Assembly: GCF_945952055.1 (NCBI RefSeq)
Contig: NZ_CAMFHB010000002.1
Location: 186,001-250,000, forward strand
Direction: 5' to 3'
Origin: an uncultured Alsobacter sp.
GTDB taxonomy: Bacteria; Pseudomonadota; Alphaproteobacteria; Rhizobiales; Beijerinckiaceae
Length of the DNA: 64,000 bases
Shown in pieces: positions 16,692-24,823 of this stretch. Position 1 is the stretch's first letter. The number at the start of each line of letters is the position of its first letter. Position numbers and translations under genes: made by a program. Under the pieces are notes generated by a model. The model saw only the letters and a list, made by a program, of their open reading frames with translations, had not been told where the DNA came from and did not search any database.

Positions 16692-16837
16692 GCGATGGCG
16701 CGCCGGTTCGCCGGGCGATCCCGCCCGAGGGAACCCGGCGCCGCTCCGCGCATTCACTCGCATATCGGTGAACATTCAAGCGATGACGGCGGGTCCCACG
16801 CGGGGCCCGCCGTCGTCCGCATCTTCGCGGAGACGAC

Positions 16838-17290
16838 ATGACACATGCCGAGGCCATCGGACGGCGTTCCGTCCTGCTCCACCCTGGCCTGGTGGCATCC
16901 GGCGCGACCCTGCTGATCGCCGCCTTCGTCAGCGACGTCCTGTACTGGCGGACCCTCCTCTACCAGTGGAACAACCTGTCGCAATGGCTCGTGGCCGGAG
17001 GCATGCTGATGGCGCTTCTGGCGGCCATCGCCTTCGTCGTCGACCTGCTGCGCGGAGCAGTGCATCGCGTGGCGTGGCTCCGCTTCGCGGGCCTCGGCGT
17101 CGCCGCGCTGCTCGGGTTCCTCAACGCATTGGTCCACAGCCGCGATGCCTACACGGCCATCGTGCCGCAGGGCCTCACGCTGTCGGCGATTGTCGCCGCT
17201 CTCCTCCTGATCGTGGGACTGACGGGAGGCTGGTCGCTGGCCCATCGCCGGGCCGTGGTCGTGTCGCACAACCCGGATGTCCGCCCATGA
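16838..17290 (+). CDS. DUF2231-like four-helix membrane protein
   Basis: A 150-aa inner-membrane protein with four hydrophobic helices (about residues 15-33, 48-68, 80-98, 112-132) and the HPGLV, W, and LVHSRDAY features of DUF2231-type proteins. Its stop overlaps the start of the PQQ sugar dehydrogenase as ATGA, so the two are co-translated. DUF2231 proteins frequently accompany PQQ or cytochrome-linked dehydrogenases, suggesting a role in anchoring or electron transfer; that is inference. Confidence 0.85.
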   Translation: MTHAEAIGRRSVLLHPGLVASGATLLIAAFVSDVLYWRTLLYQWNNLSQWLVAGGMLMALLAAIAFVVDLLRGAVHRVAWLRFAGLGVAALLGFLNALVHSRDAYTAIVPQGLTLSAIVAALLLIVGLTGGWSLAHRRAVVVSHNPDVRP

Positions 17291-18645
17291 CCCGCACCAA
17301 CTCCTCCGCCCGCCCCCTGCTTCTCGCCATGGTCGCGGTGGCGCCCGCGCTTCTGCTGGCCGCCTGCAACGACCAGGCCGGCGACCCCCGCACCCAGTAT
17401 GGCGGCGATCCGAAGCTGCCGGAGGCCAAGCAGTATCTCGTGCCGCCGATGAAGGTGATGCCGGCGCGCGGCTGGCAGGACGGCGAGGCGCCGACCGTCG
17501 CCGCGGGCCTGCGCGTGCAGCTCGTCGCCAACGGCTTCGAGCATCCGCGCATCGTCTACCCGCTGCCCAACGGCGACATCCTGGTGGTCGAGACGAACGG
17601 GGCCGGCGGGCCCGTCTACCGGCCGAAGGATTGGATCCAAGGCATGATCAAGGGTCTGTCCGGGTCCGGCGGCAAGGCCGGCCAGCGCATCACCCTGCTG
17701 CGCGACAAGGACGGGGACGGCGTGCCCGAAACCCGCTCGGTGTTCATCGACCACCTGAACGCGCCCTACGGCATCGCGCTCGTCGGATCGGACCTTTACG
17801 TCGCCAACACGGACGCCATCCTGCGCTTCCCCTACAAGGATGGGGACACGCAGATCGCGACAGCGGGCGAGAAGCTCACGGACCTGCCGGCGCAGACGCC
17901 CAACCACCATTGGACGAAGGCCATGACGGCCAGCCCCGACGGGTCGAAGCTCTATGTCGGCGTGGGGTCGAACAGCAACATCACCGAGAACGGGATCGGT
18001 GCCGAGGAAGGCCGCGCCGCCATCTGGGAGGTCGACCGCTCGACGGGCCTGAAGCGCATCTACGCGGCCGGCGTCCGCAATCCCACGGGCCTCGCCTTCG
18101 AACCGACGACGGGCCAGCTCTGGGCCGTGGCCAACGAACGCGACGAGATCGGGCCGGACCTGGTGCCGGACTATCTGACCTCCGTGAAGGAGGACGGCTT
18201 CTACGGCTGGCCCTACAGCTACTGGGGTCAGCACCTGGACAGCCGCGTCCAGCCGCAGCGCCCGGACCTGGTGGAGAAGGCGATCAAGCCGGACTACGCG
18301 CTGGGCTCGCACGTCGCGCCGCTGAGCCTCGCCTTCACCCAGGCGAACGCTCTGCCGCCCCAGTTCCAGAACGGAGCCTTCATCGGCGAGCACGGAAGCT
18401 GGAACCGGGATCCGGTGTCCGGATACAAGGTGGTCTTCGTGCCCTTCAAGGACGGGCGCCCGAGCGGCGATCCGGTCGACGTCGTCACCGGCTTCTACAC
18501 CAACGACGGCAAGACACGCGGCCGACCGGTCGGCGTGGCGCTCGACAAGACGGGCGCCCTGCTGGTGGCTGACGACGTCGGCAACGCGGTCTGGCGCGTG
18601 ACCGCGGGCTCGGCCTCGGCTTCCGCGGCCGTGCCGATGCACTGA
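17287..18645 (+). CDS. PQQ-type sugar (sorbosone/glucose) dehydrogenase, lipoprotein
   Basis: A 452-aa six-bladed propeller of the GSDH/L-sorbosone dehydrogenase family. A lipobox LLAAC places the lipidated Cys near residue 26, so the protein is membrane-anchored on the periplasmic side. Blade segments include NGDILVVETN, LNAPYGIALVGSDLYVANT, NHHWTKAMTASPDGSKLYVGVGSNSN with the calcium/PQQ-site Asn run, RNPTGLAFEP, and GEHGSWNRDPVSGYKVVF. Family members oxidise aldoses or sorbosone, using PQQ when it is available. It is co-translated with the DUF2231 protein, and converges on an enolase-superfamily acid-sugar dehydratase-like gene that could use the resulting sugar acid. Confidence 0.9.
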   Translation: MTRTNSSARPLLLAMVAVAPALLLAACNDQAGDPRTQYGGDPKLPEAKQYLVPPMKVMPARGWQDGEAPTVAAGLRVQLVANGFEHPRIVYPLPNGDILVVETNGAGGPVYRPKDWIQGMIKGLSGSGGKAGQRITLLRDKDGDGVPETRSVFIDHLNAPYGIALVGSDLYVANTDAILRFPYKDGDTQIATAGEKLTDLPAQTPNHHWTKAMTASPDGSKLYVGVGSNSNITENGIGAEEGRAAIWEVDRSTGLKRIYAAGVRNPTGLAFEPTTGQLWAVANERDEIGPDLVPDYLTSVKEDGFYGWPYSYWGQHLDSRVQPQRPDLVEKAIKPDYALGSHVAPLSLAFTQANALPPQFQNGAFIGEHGSWNRDPVSGYKVVFVPFKDGRPSGDPVDVVTGFYTNDGKTRGRPVGVALDKTGALLVADDVGNAVWRVTAGSASASAAVPMH

Positions 18646-18669
18646 GGCCGACAGGATCGACCCGCAGGG

Positions 18670-18687
18670 TCGGGGCCCGTGCCCCGA
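18670..18687. terminator. Hairpin between convergent genes
   Basis: TCGGGGC (18670-18676), loop CCGT, GCCCCGA (18681-18687) in the 42-bp space between the sugar dehydrogenase and the enolase-superfamily gene. It could serve both strands as a weak terminator, but there is no T-tract on either side. Confidence 0.4.
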
Positions 18688-19782
18688 TCAGGGATGGATC
18701 GCCAGGCGGTCGATGGCGTCCCGGTCCCAGGCGATGCCGAGGCCCGGGACGGTCGGCGCGACGGCCATGCCGCCGGGCTCGACCTGCATCAGGTCCGCGG
18801 TGGTGATGGCCCGAAGCTGCGGGATGTGCTCGACATAGATGGCGTTGGGCACGGCCGCGCAGAGGCTCACGTGGATTTCCATCAGGAAATGCGGGGCGAC
18901 CTTCACGTTGAAGGCCTCGGCCATGTGCGCCACCTTCAGCCAGGGCGTGATGCCGCCGATGCGTGCGACGTCGGGCTGGACGATGCCCGCCGCACCATGC
19001 GCGAGGTATTCGCGGAAATGGCTCGCGGAGTAGATGCTCTCCCCGACCGCGATGGGGATCGACGTGGAGCGAGCCAGCTGGACGTGCCCCGACATGTCCT
19101 CGGCCGGCAGCGGTTCCTCGAACCAGAAGGGGTCGAACTCCTCGATCAGCCGGGCCCGGCGGATCGCGTCCGCCGCCGTCATCGACTGGTTGGCGTCGAC
19201 CATGATGTTCGTGGTGGGACCCAGCGCCTCGCGCAGGGCGCCGAGCCGCTCGCGGTCCTCGGCTGGGTCGGGCTTGCCGATCTTGACCTTGATGCCGCTC
19301 CATCCGCGTGCCTTGGCGGCGAGCGCGTCGGCGACGAGTTCGTCCGTGGTCAGGTGCAGCCAGCCGCCCTCGGTGTTGTAGATCGGGATCCGCGATTTCG
19401 CGCCGCCGGCCATGATGCCGAGCGGCTGGCCCGCGGCCTTGCAGCGGATGTCCCACAGGGCACAGTCGACGGCGGCCAGGGCGAGGCTGGTGATGGCGCC
19501 GACCGCCGTGGCGTGCGTGCGCCAGAACAGGAGCTGCCACAGGGCCTCGATCTGGCGGGCATCCTGGCCGATCAGCGCCGGCAGGAGATCGTGGTGCAGC
19601 AGGGCCATGACCGAATGGCCGCCGGTGCCGATGGTGTAGGTGTAGCCGAGCCCCGCGACGCCGGCGTCCGTCTCGATCTCGACGAAGATCGTCTCCTGCT
19701 TGACGAAAGCCTGGATGGCATCCGTGCGCGGCGTCTCCGGCACGAGGTCGACTTTCCAGGTTCTGGCGGCGGTGATGCGCAT
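18688..19782 (-). CDS. Mandelate racemase/muconate-lactonizing-family enzyme (enolase superfamily)
   Basis: A 364-aa TIM-barrel enzyme abstracting a proton alpha to a carboxylate with Mg2+ stabilisation. Catalytic and metal residues can all be placed: KxK at Lys165/Lys167, ligands Asp196 (MVDANQ), Glu222 (WFEEPL) and Glu249 (VGES), and the Asp271-His298 dyad (QPDVARIGG...APH) that marks the mandelate-racemase subgroup. The capping domain is at residues 1-120. Most such proteins are acid-sugar dehydratases or racemases; the exact substrate cannot be read. ATG 19782 is the standard start (MRITAARTWKV). It converges on the PQQ sugar dehydrogenase. Confidence 0.9.
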   Translation of the reverse strand: MRITAARTWKVDLVPETPRTDAIQAFVKQETIFVEIETDAGVAGLGYTYTIGTGGHSVMALLHHDLLPALIGQDARQIEALWQLLFWRTHATAVGAITSLALAAVDCALWDIRCKAAGQPLGIMAGGAKSRIPIYNTEGGWLHLTTDELVADALAAKARGWSGIKVKIGKPDPAEDRERLGALREALGPTTNIMVDANQSMTAADAIRRARLIEEFDPFWFEEPLPAEDMSGHVQLARSTSIPIAVGESIYSASHFREYLAHGAAGIVQPDVARIGGITPWLKVAHMAEAFNVKVAPHFLMEIHVSLCAAVPNAIYVEHIPQLRAITTADLMQVEPGGMAVAPTVPGLGIAWDRDAIDRLAIHP

Positions 19783-19865
19783 GGCACGGTCCGGGGTTCT
19801 GACGCACGGGTGCGCCGAGCCTGCCATGCCGCCGCGGCCCGCGAAAGGCCCGTGACGGCCACGCT

Positions 19866-20276
19866 TCAGCCGCGGCCGGCTCCGCCGATCAGGTGCCGCA
19901 GCCTGCGGACCAGGTCGTCGTGGTCGTAGGGCTTGCCGACGATCTCCGTGCACAACTCCTTGGCGAGTTCCGCCGACTTGACGTAGCCGGAGGTGAGCAG
20001 CACGGGAAGACCCGGGCGGGTGCTGCGCACCCAGCGTGCCAGGGAGAAGCCGTCGAGGCTCCCGGGCATCTGGATGTCGCTGAACACGAGGTCCACGGTC
20101 TCTCCGGCCTCGAAGATGCGTCGCGCCTCGTCTCCGCTGGCGGCCTCGAGAACCCGGAAACCGCATTCACGCAGGTGATCCGACACGGTCATGCGGATCA
20201 GCACCTCGTCTTCCACGACGAGGATGATCGGCGGCACTCCATTCTCGGAGGCCGATGAGAGAAGTGTCTGTGCCAT
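19866..20276 (-). CDS. Stand-alone response-regulator receiver protein
   Basis: A 136-aa CheY-like single receiver domain. Acidic residues in VVEDEVLIRM (Glu22/Asp23), phospho-acceptor Asp67 in FSDIQMPG, and the GKPYD lysine are present; there is no output domain. The VVEDExLIRM start is typical of receivers linked to HWE/HisKA_2 kinases in alphaproteobacteria. No kinase lies next to it, so its partner is elsewhere. ATG 20276 is chosen over an upstream in-frame extension that looks non-coding. Confidence 0.88.
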   Translation of the reverse strand: MAQTLLSSASENGVPPIILVVEDEVLIRMTVSDHLRECGFRVLEAASGDEARRIFEAGETVDLVFSDIQMPGSLDGFSLARWVRSTRPGLPVLLTSGYVKSAELAKELCTEIVGKPYDHDDLVRRLRHLIGGAGRG

Positions 20277-20547
20277 GCCGGAGAATGTCGGGAGCGGAGC
20301 CGTAGTTCCGTGGAGGCCGGTGCGACATGACGTCCTCATTCCCGGGGCGTCTCCGCCGGTCGAAGGATTTGTCACAATCTGTCCCGGCTTCGGTCACGAT
20401 CGCGAAAGAGAGTGCATGTCATCGTGTAAACGCTCTGGTGACCTGCCATGAACTTTGTTAGCGTTCGGTTCGGCTGCCGACGCAGCCCAAAAGACTGACA
20501 AGGGTAAGAAGACGTCGTGAGGCACGCGCAACAGGGAGAGCGCGACC

Positions 20548-20754
20548 ATGCTCACCGTTAGGGACCCCGGGCTCGAAGACATGTTGTCCGAGCCGATGAT
20601 CGTGAAGCTGATGGCCAGCGATCGCATCAGCGCCGACGAAGCGCGTGCCCTCTTCGCCGATATCGCGAAAAGGCTGCAGGATCGGCACCTCCAGACATCG
20701 GACGAAAGCGACGGGATGCGCCATTCCGCATCCGGTGGGATCGTCTACGCCTGA
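20548..20754 (+). CDS. Small hypothetical protein
   Basis: A 68-aa soluble protein (LMASDRISADEARALFADIAKRL in the middle) predicted to be mostly helical. It is supported by a clear ribosome site (AGGGAGAG, about 7 nt before ATG) and by its own upstream AT-richer region. I recognise no family. A stand-alone receiver protein is divergent and a hemolysin-III gene follows after 82 bp. Confidence 0.6.
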   Translation: MLTVRDPGLEDMLSEPMIVKLMASDRISADEARALFADIAKRLQDRHLQTSDESDGMRHSASGGIVYA

Positions 20755-20792
20755 AGAGCACCACGCTCGCAGCGCAACCGGCTTGGCCTCTC

Positions 20793-20814
20793 GACAGTTC
20801 ATGTCTAAACTGTC
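20793..20814. promoter_or_regulatory. Inverted repeat upstream of the hemolysin-III gene
   Basis: GACAGTT (20793-20799), 8-nt spacer, AACTGTC (20808-20814), ending 22 bp before the GTG start. It could be an operator or a small RNA hairpin. The half-site ACAGTT resembles that in the MocR region, perhaps by chance. Confidence 0.4.
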
Positions 20815-20836
20815 TTGAGCCAAACGGAGCTTCCGC

Positions 20837-21505
20837 GTGTCGCATCACTCAGGCCCGCCCTCCGCCGGGCGCCTCATTGCCGGCGCCGAGAAGCGCGCCG
20901 ATGCCGTCGTCCACGCGATCGGCGTCACGGCCGGTGCCGTCGGGGCCGTCCTGCTGCTGGCAAGTGCCGTCGATCCTCGCCCCCTGCATGCCTTGTCGGC
21001 GATCGTCTATGCGGTCGGCCTCATGGCGATGCTGAGCTGCTCGGCGGCCTACAATCTCGCCCGCCCGTCGCGCACGAAGTGGTGGCTGCGCCGGTTCGAC
21101 CACGCCGCCATCTTCCTGATGATCGCCGCCACCTACACGCCTTTCCTCGTGCGCCTGAAGGACGCGTCGACCGCAACGGTGCTCGCAGCCGTGGTGTGGG
21201 CCGGGGCCGTGGCCGGCATGGTGCTGAAGATCGGCTGGCCGGGACGGTTCGACCGTCTCTCCGTCGCCCTCTACCTGGTGCTGGGCTGGGCCATCGTCCT
21301 GGCCTTCGGGCCCCTGACCCAGTCGGTCACGATGCTGTCCCTGGCCCTGCTGATCGCGGGCGGCGCGCTCTACAGCATCGGCGTGATCTTCCACCTGTGG
21401 GACAGCCTGCGCTTCGGGACGGCGATCTGGCACGGCTTCGTCGTGGCCGCCGCCTGCTGCCACTACGGCGCGGTGTTCGACCTGCTCGTGCTGTCCCCCG
21501 GGTGA
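20837..21505 (+). CDS. Hemolysin III/adiponectin-receptor-like membrane protein
   Basis: A 222-aa protein with seven hydrophobic helices. The family signature residues are present: H in AVVHAIGV, SAAYNL, the DHAAIFLMIAATYTPF segment, and the terminal IWHGFVVAAACCHY with its metal-binding histidines. Bacterial members are integral membrane proteins of uncertain role; toxin activity is not implied. GTG start with GGAG about 8 nt upstream. Confidence 0.9.
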   Translation: MSHHSGPPSAGRLIAGAEKRADAVVHAIGVTAGAVGAVLLLASAVDPRPLHALSAIVYAVGLMAMLSCSAAYNLARPSRTKWWLRRFDHAAIFLMIAATYTPFLVRLKDASTATVLAAVVWAGAVAGMVLKIGWPGRFDRLSVALYLVLGWAIVLAFGPLTQSVTMLSLALLIAGGALYSIGVIFHLWDSLRFGTAIWHGFVVAAACCHYGAVFDLLVLSPG

Positions 21506-21533
21506 ACCGCCGGGGGACCTCTCCGGGACCGCG

Positions 21534-22868
21534 TCAGGGCTGGCGGAAGGCCCGGTTGAACTGCTCCGTCATGGGCTTGCCGAGGTAGGACAGCACCGTG
21601 CGCATGCCTGTCTGGATGAAGGCCTCGACGGGCATGCCGGGCAGGAGCTTCAGCGTTTTCAGCTTGGAGAGTTCGTCCGGGGGCACGGCCAGGCGGGCCG
21701 TATAGTAGCCCGCGCCGGTGCGCTGGTCCGTGGTCAGGTCGGCCGAGATCAGGCTCACCTCGGAGAAGAGCTCGGGCGTGGTGCGCTGGTTGAAGGCGGA
21801 GAACCGCAGCGTGGCCCGCTGGCCGATGCTCAGGTTGTCGATGTCCTGGGGCGACACCTTCACCTCGACCACCAGTTGCTCGCCTTCCGGCACGATGGTC
21901 ATCATCGCCTCGCCCGGAGCGACAACCCCGCCCACGGTGTGGACGGCGAGCTGATGCACGATGCCGGTTTGCGGCGAGCGGATCTCGACGCGCGACAGCT
22001 GGTCGACGGCCGCCACCTTGCGCTCCGCCAGCTCGGCCGACTTGGCCTGGATCTCGCGCAGCTCCTTGGCGACCTCGGAGCGCAGCTCGTTGTCGATCTG
22101 GAGGATCTGCATCTGGATTTCGCTGATCTTGCCCTTGGCCTGGGCCGCGCTGGCGATCAGCGCGCCCCGCTCGCCGTCCAGCCGCGCGTCCTCGCGCTCG
22201 AGCGCCGTCAGGCGGGGCAGCTGCACGAGGTTGCGCTTGTAGAGATCGCGCACGCCCTCGAGCTCGCGCCGGATGAGCTCGATCTCGCGGCCCTTGGAGG
22301 CCACCTGCCCCTCGACGCCGCGGATCTCCTCGCGCAACTGGGCGATGCGCTGCTCCAGCTGGCTCTTCTGCCCCGCCCGCGACGAGCGGCGGAGATCGAA
22401 CAGGCGGCGCTCCGCTTCCATGGTGCGGCGCACGTCCGGGTCGTCGGCGCGCTCGGCGAGACGCTCCCGGAAGAGCAACGCCGGCAGGTCGTCGCGCTCG
22501 GCCTCGAGTCGGGCCTGGCGCGCATCCAGCTCGTCCAGGCTCTTGAGGATGATCGACAGGTTCGAGCGCAGCACCGTCTCGTCGAGGCGCAGCAGGACGT
22601 CGCCGGCCCTGACGCGCTGGCCCTCGCGCACCGCCAGCTCGCCCACGATCCCGCCCGTCTGGTGCTGGACCTTCTTGACGCTCGTGTCGACCACGAGCTG
22701 GCCGGGCGCGATCACCGCGCCCGCGATCTCGGTGGTGGCGGCGACCATGCCCATGCCGCCCCCCAGGCCGAGCGCGACCACGAGGCCGACCGTCAGGTAG
22801 CGGCGGACCTGCTCGGCCGCCGTCTCGCGCACCGTTCCGCGTGCGCCGCGATGGTCGAGCATCATCAT
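21534..22868 (-). CDS. Type I secretion membrane-fusion protein, HlyD/PrsE family
   Basis: A 444-aa periplasmic adaptor with one N-terminal membrane helix (about residues 25-48), a biotinyl-lipoyl-like half (QTGGIVGELAVREGQRVRAGDVLLRLD), a long coiled-coil hairpin (about 105-300) and a beta-barrel (VEIRSPQTGIVHQLAVHTVGGVV, then KVSPQDIDNLSIGQRATLRFSAF). It links the inner-membrane ABC exporter to a TolC-like outer-membrane channel. Its start overlaps the ABC stop as ATGA. The three Met codons at the start are alternatives. No secreted RTX substrate or TolC gene lies alongside. Confidence 0.93.
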   Translation of the reverse strand: MMMLDHRGARGTVRETAAEQVRRYLTVGLVVALGLGGGMGMVAATTEIAGAVIAPGQLVVDTSVKKVQHQTGGIVGELAVREGQRVRAGDVLLRLDETVLRSNLSIILKSLDELDARQARLEAERDDLPALLFRERLAERADDPDVRRTMEAERRLFDLRRSSRAGQKSQLEQRIAQLREEIRGVEGQVASKGREIELIRRELEGVRDLYKRNLVQLPRLTALEREDARLDGERGALIASAAQAKGKISEIQMQILQIDNELRSEVAKELREIQAKSAELAERKVAAVDQLSRVEIRSPQTGIVHQLAVHTVGGVVAPGEAMMTIVPEGEQLVVEVKVSPQDIDNLSIGQRATLRFSAFNQRTTPELFSEVSLISADLTTDQRTGAGYYTARLAVPPDELSKLKTLKLLPGMPVEAFIQTGMRTVLSYLGKPMTEQFNRAFRQP

Positions 22869-24613
22869 GCGCCTCCCTCGGCTCCGACGGCCTTCAGCCG
22901 GGTCGGAGCGACCGCACGGCGCACGAATTTCTCGAAGACCTCGTCCTTGGGCCCGAAGCCCTGCATCCGTCCCTCGTTCATCACCAGGATGAGGTCCACG
23001 CCGGCCAGCGCGCTCGGGCGATGGGCCACCACGACGACGATCCCGCCCCGGTTGCGCACGCCGACGATGGCCTCGGTCAGCGCTTCCTCGCCGGCGCTGT
23101 CGAGATTGGAGTTCGGCTCGTCGAGCACCACGAGGAACGGGTCCCCGTAGAGGGCGCGCGCGAGCCCGATGCGTTGGCGCTGCCCGGCCGACAGGGCGAG
23201 GCCGCCCTCCCCCACCCGCGTCTCGTAGCCCTGGGGCAGGCGCAGCACGAGGTCATGGACGCCGGCATGCGTGGCGGCGGCGATGATGTCCTGCGGGCGC
23301 GCGTCGGGTTCGAAGCGCGAGATGTTCTCGGCGATGGTGCCGTCGAACAGCTCGATGTCCTGGGGCAGGTAGCCCACGTGGCGCCCGAGCTCCTCGCTCG
23401 ACCACTGGTCCAGCGAGGCCCCGTCCAGCCGGATGGTGCCCCGCACCAGCGGCCAGACGCCCGTCAGGCCCCGCACCAGCGAGGACTTGCCGGAGGCGCT
23501 CGGCCCGATGATGCCCAGGCCCTGCCCCCTCGCGAGCGAGAAGCTGACGTCCTGCACGACGATGCGCCGTTCGCCGGGCGGGGCGATGACGAGCGTCTCG
23601 GCGGTGATCTGGCCCATCGGCGCCGGCAAGGCCATGGGCTCGGGCTCGGCGGGCATCTGCGAGAGCAGCGCCATGAGCCGCGTCCAGGACTGGCGCGCGC
23701 CGATGAAGGGCCGCCAGTTGGCGATGGCCAGCTCGACCGGCTGCATGGCCCGCGACATCAGCACCGAGCACGCGATGATGGAGCCCGAGCTCACCTCCTG
23801 GTGGATGGCGAGGTAGGCTCCCAGGCCGAGGATCATCGACTGCAGCATCAGCCGCAGCGTGCGCGACATCGTGCCCAGCCCGCCGCCGATGTCACTGCTG
23901 CGCTGGCTCTCGTCCAGGTGCTTCAGGTGGGTGTCGGACCAGCGCGTCGCCAGGCGGCGCCCCATGCCCATCGCGCGGATGGCCTCGGCATTCCTGCGGG
24001 TCGATTCCGTGAAGGCGTTGCGCTGCGCCAGGGCCTGGCTGGCCGCTCGGGAGGGTTCGCGCGTCCGGGTTTCGGCGGCGATGGTCAGGGCCACGAGGAT
24101 GAGCGAGCCGACAACGGCGGCCAGACCGATATAGGGATGGAACAGGAAGGCGATGGCCAGGTAGAGCGGCATCCACGGAAGGTCGAAGAGGGCCGTGGGA
24201 CCGGCACTGGCCATGAAGCTCCGGACCGTGTCGAGATCGCGAAGGGGCTGCATCCCGTCGCCGCCGGTGCGGGCCAGCAGCGGCATGCGGATGATGGACT
24301 CGTAGACCCGGGTGCCGAAGCTCTCGTCGAGCGCCGCGCCGATGCGCGACAGGACGCGGGAGCGCAGGAACTCCAGCACGCCCTGCATGAGGAACAGCGC
24401 GGCGGCGATGGCCGAGATGCCGACGAGGGTCGGGACGCTGCGGCTGGGCAGCACCCGGTCGTAGACCTCGAGCATGTAGATGGTGCCGGTCAGCGTCAGG
24501 ACGTTGATGACGGCGCTCATGGCGCCGATGCCCAGGAAGGCCGAGCGGTAGGCCCGCACGAAGGCACGCATCTCGGCCAGGGCCGTGCTTCGGGTCTGAT
24601 CTTGCAAGCTCAC
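22865..24613 (-). CDS. Type I secretion ABC transporter, PrsD/AprD family
   Basis: A 582-aa exporter: six membrane helices in the first roughly 310 residues, then an ATPase with Walker A GPSASGKSS, signature LSAGQRQRIGLARA, Walker B LVVLDEPNSNLD and H-loop VVAHRPSAL. It lacks the N-terminal peptidase-like domain, which is normal for the PrsD/AprD branch that exports RTX proteins, glycanases or lipases. It is the first gene of the pair. Its position beside exopolysaccharide genes recalls prsDE of rhizobia, which export polysaccharide-trimming glycanases and adhesins. Confidence 0.93.
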   Translation of the reverse strand: MSLQDQTRSTALAEMRAFVRAYRSAFLGIGAMSAVINVLTLTGTIYMLEVYDRVLPSRSVPTLVGISAIAAALFLMQGVLEFLRSRVLSRIGAALDESFGTRVYESIIRMPLLARTGGDGMQPLRDLDTVRSFMASAGPTALFDLPWMPLYLAIAFLFHPYIGLAAVVGSLILVALTIAAETRTREPSRAASQALAQRNAFTESTRRNAEAIRAMGMGRRLATRWSDTHLKHLDESQRSSDIGGGLGTMSRTLRLMLQSMILGLGAYLAIHQEVSSGSIIACSVLMSRAMQPVELAIANWRPFIGARQSWTRLMALLSQMPAEPEPMALPAPMGQITAETLVIAPPGERRIVVQDVSFSLARGQGLGIIGPSASGKSSLVRGLTGVWPLVRGTIRLDGASLDQWSSEELGRHVGYLPQDIELFDGTIAENISRFEPDARPQDIIAAATHAGVHDLVLRLPQGYETRVGEGGLALSAGQRQRIGLARALYGDPFLVVLDEPNSNLDSAGEEALTEAIVGVRNRGGIVVVVAHRPSALAGVDLILVMNEGRMQGFGPKDEVFEKFVRRAVAPTRLKAVGAEGGA

Positions 24614-24802
24614 GGGTGTCCCCCCTGATGCCGATGATCAGTGTCTTGCCACCGAAGCACAGAGTTAAGCCGAGTATGACCGATGCGCGCCCTTCCAAGC
24701 TTCGAAAGACGCGAAACCAAGGCTTCTGGCCTCAGCCTTGATTTCGCTCATTCGAACTCTTTACGTCCAACTACGTGTAGTGTCCGGCGCAGGTGGAGCT
24801 TA

Positions 24803-24823
24803 GGTCGATCACATTGATCGACC
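24803..24823 (-). terminator. Hairpin over the 3' end of the mannose-1-phosphate gene
   Basis: GGTCGATC (24803-24810), loop ACATT, GATCGACC (24816-24823) pair perfectly and span the stop codon. There is no T-tract. The remaining 24614-24802 should hold the type I secretion promoter; a short ACTAC-GT-GTAGT repeat lies at 24770-24781. Confidence 0.5.

Noticed and set aside
16768..17286. Upstream extension of the sugar dehydrogenase
   Set aside because: It runs out of frame through the DUF2231 gene and would bury the lipoprotein signal.
14600..20814. Common regulator for the MocR inverted repeat and the repeat before the hemolysin-III gene
   Set aside because: Both contain ACAGTT/AACTGT half-sites but with different spacers (5 versus 8 nt) and no functional link, so similarity is probably chance.
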